8,636 nucleotides of DNA from Candidatus Jacksonbacteria bacterium (GTDB taxonomy: Bacteria > Patescibacteriota > Patescibacteriia > UBA9629 > GWA2-43-13). The position numbers and the translations under genes are program-made. The notes under the pieces were generated by a model. That model saw nothing but the letters and a program-made list of their open reading frames with translations, was not told the DNA's origin and searched no databases. The stretch lies in NCBI GenBank assembly GCA_018698735.1, contig JABIPD010000028.1, positions 1 through 8,636 on the forward strand, read 5' to 3'. Positions 4,950 through 8,636 of the stretch are shown here, piece by piece (within the stretch, counting starts at the first letter, position 1; every line of letters starts with the position of its first letter).

Positions 4950-6062
4950 CTATGATCTTATCGGCATGATGATGTACAAATAGTCGTCGCGGCCTTGTGG
5001 GCGTAAAATACCAGGGGATGTGGCGTCGTTCATGGCAAGAGATACCTCCTCTTGATCGATGGTATTTAATCCGTCGGATAAATATCGATAATCGAACACA
5101 ATCGAGCCTTCGGCTCCGTTGCCGGAAATATCGAGAGTAGAGGTGTTTTCTCCGGTCTGTGAATTCTGAGAAGAAACTTCGAGCTTTCCTTCTTCTGGTA
5201 AAAGTCTTAGGTTAATTCCGTTTACACCAACTTGCGTAAACAACCCAGCGGCTTTAACTGCTTTTAGCAGCTCTCCTCGTTGTATCATAACCGAAGATTG
5301 GAATGTTTTGGGGATAATATGCTCGTAGTCTGGATACTTTGCCTCTATCAGCCGGGTAACAATCCGGACATCGGTTGAAAGAAACAAGAGCTGGCCATCT
5401 TCTACGGCAATTAAAATATGGGCTTCGGAAATTTCTTCTGCAGTTCGTAAGAGCTCTCTAATTGCTTTAATAGGTACAATTACCTGGCCCGTAAAGCCGT
5501 CGCCTTCTTTTCTGAGGACTGGAGTTTTCCGCTCTGCTAGTCTATAACTGTCGGTTGCTGCAAGAATAAGCGAGTTGTCTTCGAATTTAAACAACATCCC
5601 GTTTAATTCTGGCCTGCTTGAGTCTTGCGAAACTGCGACTGCAATCTGAGATAACGCTTTTTTAAATATAGCAGTATCGACATGAACGCCGTTGCCTTCG
5701 GCCACAACCGGAAGAATAGGGAAGTCCGAGGCATCCATTCCGTTTATCTTGGTTTTACTGCCGCCGCTTTTTATGTGAAGGTTGCCGCTTTTTACCTCTA
5801 GCTCTACGTTTTCTCCTGGCAAGAGCCCGACAACATTACTTAAAATTTTTGCAGACACCGTAAACGAGCCCTCTTTTTCTGTCTTTCCTCTAACGGTTGC
5901 TACTATCCCGATTTCTAAATCGGTAGCACTAAACGTAATTACGCCTCCTTCTGCTTTTATCAATACATTTTGTAAAACAGGAAGCGTCCCTCCTTGTCCA
6001 GCGATGTGGCTTACAGCCGAGATCCCTCTTTGTAGGTTTTGTTGTGTGCAGACGATTTTCAT
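4950..6062 (-). CDS. dnaN: DNA polymerase III beta subunit (sliding clamp)
   Basis: A 370-aa sliding clamp that encircles DNA and tethers the replicative polymerase and repair factors. Three repeated clamp subdomains are recognisable at about 1-120, 128-245 and 250-370. Typical pieces are the start MKIVCTQQNLQRGISAVS, TLPVLQNVLIKA, LSATDLEIGI-like FSATDLEIGI, DFPILP near 112-117, the second domain's AVSQDSSRPELNGMLF and ATDSYRLAER, KYPDYEHIIPK in the third subdomain's approach, and the C-terminal YLYIIMPIRS, which matches the family's Y-x-x-M-P-x-R ending that lines the partner-binding cleft. Length matches the family. There is no Shine-Dalgarno in front of the ATG. The gene reads away from the putative oriC at 6069-6354 immediately upstream, a common arrangement, but dnaA is not beside it. 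Confidence 0.98.
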   Translation of the reverse strand: MKIVCTQQNLQRGISAVSHIAGQGGTLPVLQNVLIKAEGGVITFSATDLEIGIVATVRGKTEKEGSFTVSAKILSNVVGLLPGENVELEVKSGNLHIKSGGSKTKINGMDASDFPILPVVAEGNGVHVDTAIFKKALSQIAVAVSQDSSRPELNGMLFKFEDNSLILAATDSYRLAERKTPVLRKEGDGFTGQVIVPIKAIRELLRTAEEISEAHILIAVEDGQLLFLSTDVRIVTRLIEAKYPDYEHIIPKTFQSSVMIQRGELLKAVKAAGLFTQVGVNGINLRLLPEEGKLEVSSQNSQTGENTSTLDISGNGAEGSIVFDYRYLSDGLNTIDQEEVSLAMNDATSPGILRPQGRDDYLYIIMPIRS

Positions 6063-6068
6063 ACCCAG

Positions 6069-6354
6069 ACAAGTTAATTAATAAGTGTTTTATATCAAAT
6101 TATATATATATAACTAGTAGTAGTAGTAGTAATAGTGTGGATTGCGGGGAAAAGTTCGATTCTTTGTTTTGTTGAGCACTTTTTTGTTTTGGAAAACGTG
6201 CGGGTAACTCGGGTGGATAGATTCTGGATGCTGTTGATAATTAATACTAACGAACGAATATCTGGTTGTAAAGTTGGTAACCTGGGGAGAGAAACAGACG
6301 GTTATGCCGATACTTGTCCAAAGGTAATTGGCGTGTGATACTGCCTTGTCCACG
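6069..6354. other. oriC: Putative chromosomal replication origin (oriC)
   Basis: This gene-free region of about 319 bases between dnaN and the divergent Nudix gene has an origin-like layout. From left to right: an almost pure AT tract (about 6070-6113, with a TATATATATATA run) that could be the unwinding element; seven in-register triplets TAG-TAG-TAG-TAG-TAG-TAA-TAG (6115-6135); then directly TGTGGATTG (6136-6144), 7 of 9 to the DnaA box TGTGGATAA. Further weak boxes are GGTGGATAG (6212-6220), TGTTGATAA (6232-6240, 8 of 9), and, in the opposite orientation, TTGTCCAAA (6314-6322) and TTGTCCACG (6346-6354). Read 3' to 5' from the box into the AT tract, the triplets are GAT/AAT, the polarity described for DnaA-trio elements. 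No box is perfect, so this is an inference. Confidence 0.65.
6115..6135 (+). repeat. DnaA-trio-like triplet repeat
   Basis: Seven consecutive triplets, six TAG and one TAA, with no gap before the DnaA-box-like 9-mer at 6136 and with AT-rich DNA on the other side. In established bacterial origins such triplets guide DnaA filament formation on one strand. A plain microsatellite would not be expected to end exactly at a box. Confidence 0.6.
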
Positions 6355-6381
6355 ATGTGTCCCCAATTAATATATTTTTCT

Positions 6382-6825
6382 ATGGAAGTCACTCGTCATT
6401 TTACGACCGCTACGTTCGTTGTTTATGAAGATAACGTCCTGCTTCACCACCATAAAAAACTCGGATTCTGGCTGCCAGTAGGTGGGCATATAGATAGGGA
6501 TGAAATCCCCGAAGCTGCTGCTTTACGAGAGGTGCAAGAGGAATGCGGGCTGAATGTTTCTTTTTATTGGCCAGAAACAGGGCTGCGGTTTGCTGATGGT
6601 ATCGCAGAAGAGCTTATTCGGCCAGTACATATATTACTAGAAGATATTAATGAATTCCACCAACATATAGATTTTATTTATTATGCTAAAAGTTCGAGCC
6701 CAGATTTTTTGCCAGAAGACCCAGATAGTCAGATGAGGTGGGTTTCGTTTGATGAAATAGACGCGCTCGAAGCGCCAGATAATGTAAAAGTACTCGCAAA
6801 AGAGGCGTTAGGTGTTTATGGGTAG
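6382..6825 (+). CDS. Nudix hydrolase with canonical Nudix box
   Basis: A 147-aa Nudix pyrophosphohydrolase. The box is complete: G35, E41, then R49-E50-V-Q-E53-E54-C-G56-L57, all at the standard spacing, and it is preceded by FWLPVGGHID, the normal strand and turn. The N terminus MEVTRHFTTATFVVYEDNVLLHHHKK is the usual first beta strands; the three histidines at 22-24 are unremarkable within this subfamily. The C-terminal part has MRWVSFDEIDAL, the typical closing element. I use the ATG at 6382; the frame continues to a TTG at 6328 inside the putative origin, which I reject. There is no Shine-Dalgarno and the 5' region is AT-rich. It is divergent from dnaN across oriC. The substrate is unknown; housecleaning of modified nucleotides is one family role. 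Confidence 0.9.
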   Translation: MEVTRHFTTATFVVYEDNVLLHHHKKLGFWLPVGGHIDRDEIPEAAALREVQEECGLNVSFYWPETGLRFADGIAEELIRPVHILLEDINEFHQHIDFIYYAKSSSPDFLPEDPDSQMRWVSFDEIDALEAPDNVKVLAKEALGVYG

Positions 6826-6895
6826 ACAGCTTCTCTAGCATTGACATTTTGGTGTTTGTCTGCCATGTTTCGAGCAACGAGACACGCTTCTCTTG

Positions 6896-6901
6896 AGAGG
6901 A
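6896..6901 (+). promoter_or_regulatory. Shine-Dalgarno that decides the dapB start
   Basis: A GAGAGGAA run centred here lies about 9-10 bases before the ATG at 6910. Most other genes in this window have no such site, so it both supports this start and marks the gene as unusual. Confidence 0.65.
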
Positions 6902-6909
6902 ATACAGAA

Positions 6910-7710
6910 ATGGCTAGTTCTATACCGGTGCACGTGGTTGGGTACGGCAGATTTGGAAAAGAAATCTGCGGGGCAGTTGACTCGGCCGAAGGGCTTGAGT
7001 TGGCGTCCATTACGGCGGACCATGCGAGAGATCGAACCTTTGGTACGGCTGATGACCGCACCATTCAGGTGGCGGGGAGGTTCCCTTCATCTGGATTTCT
7101 ATGGAAATTCGGCGAACCTCTTCATGTGGTGGTGCTTGCGCTCAACAACCCGATTGCGGCCCTTGAGCTCGTTAGCGGCTCTGCTTCTGGTAAACCGAGC
7201 GAAAGGGATACGCGATTCCTCGTCTGTACTACGGGATTCGACGACGAGCAACGAGCAGCGCTGGCAGAGTACGCCCAGAAAGTCGTGGTATGCCATGCTC
7301 CAAATCTGAGTCCAGGGGCAAATGCTTCAATTCTTCTTGCTCAGGTTGCGGCTCTCCTTGTAGGGAGGTTCGGGTGGTGTGCTCATGGGCTCGCAATTCA
7401 CCACGCACAAAAGGCAGATCCTGTAAGCGGCACTCTTCGCAGGATGAAAGATGTCGTTGGATCGCCGGATTGCCCCATTACAATTAGCGGGGCAATACTT
7501 GTTGGTCACCCGGGGCGCCATCAGCTGTTCTTTGATGGCGAACATGACGACATACAGATCATCCACACAGCCCGGAGCCTTGAAGCTTTCACAGCCGATG
7601 CTCCTTGGGCGATTCAGTGGCTGGCCCAACAAGAGCCGGGGGAGCTTCTCCGAATAGAGGACTGCTTCTTCCCTGGATTTCTCGATCTGATAGCAAATCT
7701 CGGCCATTAA
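6910..7710 (+). CDS. dapB: 4-hydroxy-tetrahydrodipicolinate reductase (DapB)
   Basis: A 266-aa NAD(P)H-dependent reductase acting after DapA in the diaminopimelate/lysine pathway, which supplies peptidoglycan cross-linking residues. The Rossmann loop is VVGYGRFGKEI (9-19). The conserved CTTGF is at 106-110, APNLSPGAN at 130-138, and the catalytic block HHAQKADPVSGT spans 164-175, containing the His pair, the general-acid Lys168 and the substrate-binding SGT. The end has GRHQLFFDGEHDDIQIIHTARS, the family's usual C-terminal strand. The ATG at 6910 starts right at the Rossmann strand and has a Shine-Dalgarno; an ATG-type extension to 6841 adds 23 residues with no family similarity. Base composition is clearly richer in GC than its neighbours. 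No other dap gene is in the window. Transfer from another bacterium is plausible. Confidence 0.9.
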   Translation: MASSIPVHVVGYGRFGKEICGAVDSAEGLELASITADHARDRTFGTADDRTIQVAGRFPSSGFLWKFGEPLHVVVLALNNPIAALELVSGSASGKPSERDTRFLVCTTGFDDEQRAALAEYAQKVVVCHAPNLSPGANASILLAQVAALLVGRFGWCAHGLAIHHAQKADPVSGTLRRMKDVVGSPDCPITISGAILVGHPGRHQLFFDGEHDDIQIIHTARSLEAFTADAPWAIQWLAQQEPGELLRIEDCFFPGFLDLIANLGH

Positions 7711-7748
7711 GGCTAATCCACGAATCAAAAAGGCCCACGAACGACCAA

Positions 7749-7778
7749 GCCCCAACCAGAACAGGTTTTGGTTGGGGC
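7749..7778. repeat. Near-perfect 14-bp hairpin after dapB
   Basis: Bases 7749-7762 and 7765-7778 form a stem of 14 pairs with one G-T wobble and only two bases between them. No T run follows on the + strand, so it is not a standard terminator. It may stabilise the dapB 3' end or occlude upstream of the small ORF at 7802. Confidence 0.55.
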
Positions 7779-7801
7779 GCAAGCGAGAGAGAGGAAGAAC
7801 C

Positions 7802-7903
7802 GTGGTGGATATTAACGACTGTAGGACAATCTGGATGCGGCCAGGGGATTCGATTGCTCATCTCCGAGCAGATTGCGAGGAGATCGAAACGCATGCAATG
7901 TAA
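7802..7903 (+). CDS. Possible 33-aa small ORF of unknown function
   Basis: GTG (7802, or the next GTG at 7805) opens a 33-codon frame ending in TAA at 7901-7903. AGAGGA at 7790-7795 gives a Shine-Dalgarno at a 6-base spacing, and a strong terminator begins 5 bases after the stop. The product is soluble and mixed in charge, with two cysteines, a MRPGDS turn and a run ending CEEIETHAM; there is no membrane segment, signal peptide or recognised family. Its composition matches dapB. It is a candidate small gene in the same transcription unit, or the remnant of a larger one; the evidence is signals plus position, not homology. Confidence 0.4.
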   Translation: MVDINDCRTIWMRPGDSIAHLRADCEEIETHAM

Positions 7904-7907
7904 CGAA

Positions 7908-7958
7908 AAGACCCGGCGATGCTGTCAAACGACAGCGTCTCCGGGTCTTCATCTTTTT
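7908..7958. terminator. Strong bidirectional intrinsic terminator
   Basis: A 19-position stem (7908-7926 with 7931-7949, one mismatch and one wobble) with an AAAC loop is followed by CATCTTTTT on the + strand. On the minus strand the stem is followed by TTTT-C. It separates the dapB segment (+) from the convergent membrane protein gene (minus) whose stop is at 7970. Confidence 0.85.
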
Positions 7959-7969
7959 ACAAAGGTTTT

Positions 7970-8635
7970 TTAAAATTTTATGTGAAAGGAAAACAAATGT
8001 TTCAGTCGCTGGCGTAGAGGGGTGATAACGGGATGTTTAAGGTTAAGATAAAATTGAGTCCACAGTAAATGTAAGAACACTGCCCATGCTGCCCCAAACA
8101 CTACAATCGCAAGAATCGCAAACCCGGTTGCAAGATACAGCAGCAGTGAGCCTGCTGTAGGAAGCTCTAGAAATTTTAACAATAATCCAGAGGCTACAAA
8201 CGGAAAGGCAACCACCACCACAGCAAAGAGATATGCGATAGAGGCAACGAGTGTTGCAACAATAGATAGCACCAATACCTCTAAAGAATGAAGCCAATTT
8301 TGTATAAATACTCGAACACTCATCAAGAACGCTTCAAAGGTATGCGCCTTTTCTATTAACAACGCAGCAATCGAGAATTTTCGTAAAAAAGAGGAAATCA
8401 AAGCAACGGGAGTAAGCACCAAAAGGAAAATAGTAGTAACGGCTACAGGTGTTAACCCAGAAGTTAGTTTAAAGATTCCTATTATTGGGAAAGCAATAAC
8501 ACTTACCACTAACAGCATCATTCCTATATGCAGAAGGTGAATAAGAAGTATACGGCCGCTTTGGCGCAGGCTTTTTTTAATATGCCTGCCAAGGTGAACG
8601 GAATGATCGGTTGCATGTGGCGCCCAATCTATTAT
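7970..8635 (-). CDS. Multi-helix membrane protein of unknown function, 5' end missing
   Basis: At least 221 residues, read on the minus strand. An internal ATG at 8521 could look like the start, but the frame stays open to the window's right edge and the added segment begins IIDWAPHATDHSVHLG and runs into a first hydrophobic stretch, so the real start lies outside. Four or five hydrophobic segments are visible, the strongest around LLVVSVIAFPIIG, VAVTTIFLLVLTPVAL, VLSIVATLVASIAYLFAVV and LLLYLATGFAILAIVVFG. The C terminus is basic (RQRLKHLFSFHIKF). I do not recognise a family. The gene ends against the bidirectional terminator shared with the dapB segment. Confidence 0.72.
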   Translation of the reverse strand: MIDWAPHATDHSVHLGRHIKKSLRQSGRILLIHLLHIGMMLLVVSVIAFPIIGIFKLTSGLTPVAVTTIFLLVLTPVALISSFLRKFSIAALLIEKAHTFEAFLMSVRVFIQNWLHSLEVLVLSIVATLVASIAYLFAVVVVAFPFVASGLLLKFLELPTAGSLLLYLATGFAILAIVVFGAAWAVFLHLLWTQFYLNLKHPVITPLRQRLKHLFSFHIKF

Positions 8636-8636
8636 T

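Noticed and set aside
6115..6135. TAG repeat as a simple microsatellite
   Set aside because: A random microsatellite would not be expected to end exactly at a DnaA-box-like 9-mer with an AT tract on the other side; the origin reading explains all three.
6328..6381. TTG start extending the second Nudix protein by 18 residues
   Set aside because: It lies inside the putative origin, overlaps a DnaA-box-like 9-mer, and the extension has no family similarity.
6862..6877. TGTTTCGAGCAACGAG as another parS-like site
   Set aside because: Only one half-site matches; the right arm fails at most positions.
7605..7973. 122-codon + strand frame overlapping the end of dapB
   Set aside because: It overlaps a clear dapB in another frame and reads through the strong terminator at 7908-7958.
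1..8636. CRISPR array or insertion sequence
   Set aside because: There are no regularly spaced direct repeats and no transposase or cas reading frame in any frame.

Overview
The window looks like a replication-origin neighbourhood from a small-genome bacterium, most likely a member of the Patescibacteria / Candidate Phyla Radiation. The signs are compact, mostly AT-rich genes; almost no Shine-Dalgarno sequences in front of core genes; short intergenic hairpin repeats; and a degenerate diacylglycerol-kinase-like protein of a style I associate with that group. The lineage is inferred from memory of these families, not from a search.

Layout, left to right. (1) 2-418: the 3' end of a + strand membrane protein, cut by the window edge. 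(2) 418-568: an intergenic region with a GNRA-capped hairpin and a minus-strand terminator, flanked by two 16-bp palindromes. (3) 569-2386, minus strand: a 49-aa membrane protein, tRNA-Arg(CCU), a Nudix hydrolase and a patatin-like phospholipase; a third 16-bp palindrome and three further hairpins lie between the last two. (4) 2451-3744, + strand: promoter, bactofilin, then a DAGK-like protein, probably one operon. (5) 3772-3984: two degenerate palindromic dispersed elements. (6) tsaE (+) converging on a PRC-barrel gene (minus), then a hairpin repeat related to one at 1545-1610. (7) dnaN (minus). (8) 6063-6381: a 319-bp gene-free region with an AT-rich tract, seven TAG/TAA triplets abutting a DnaA-box-like 9-mer, and more weak boxes. 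I read this as oriC. (9) A second Nudix gene, then a GC-richer segment with dapB and a possible 33-aa ORF, both preceded by good Shine-Dalgarno sequences and closed by a strong bidirectional terminator. (10) A minus-strand membrane protein running off the right edge.

Taken together, the clamp gene, a DnaA-trio-like element and three nearby parS-like palindromes point to a chromosome origin and partition locus without an adjacent dnaA. Genes for cell-envelope scaffolding (bactofilin), lipid metabolism (patatin, DAGK-like protein), tRNA modification (TsaE) and nucleotide clean-up (two Nudix) are interspersed. The dapB segment looks compositionally foreign.
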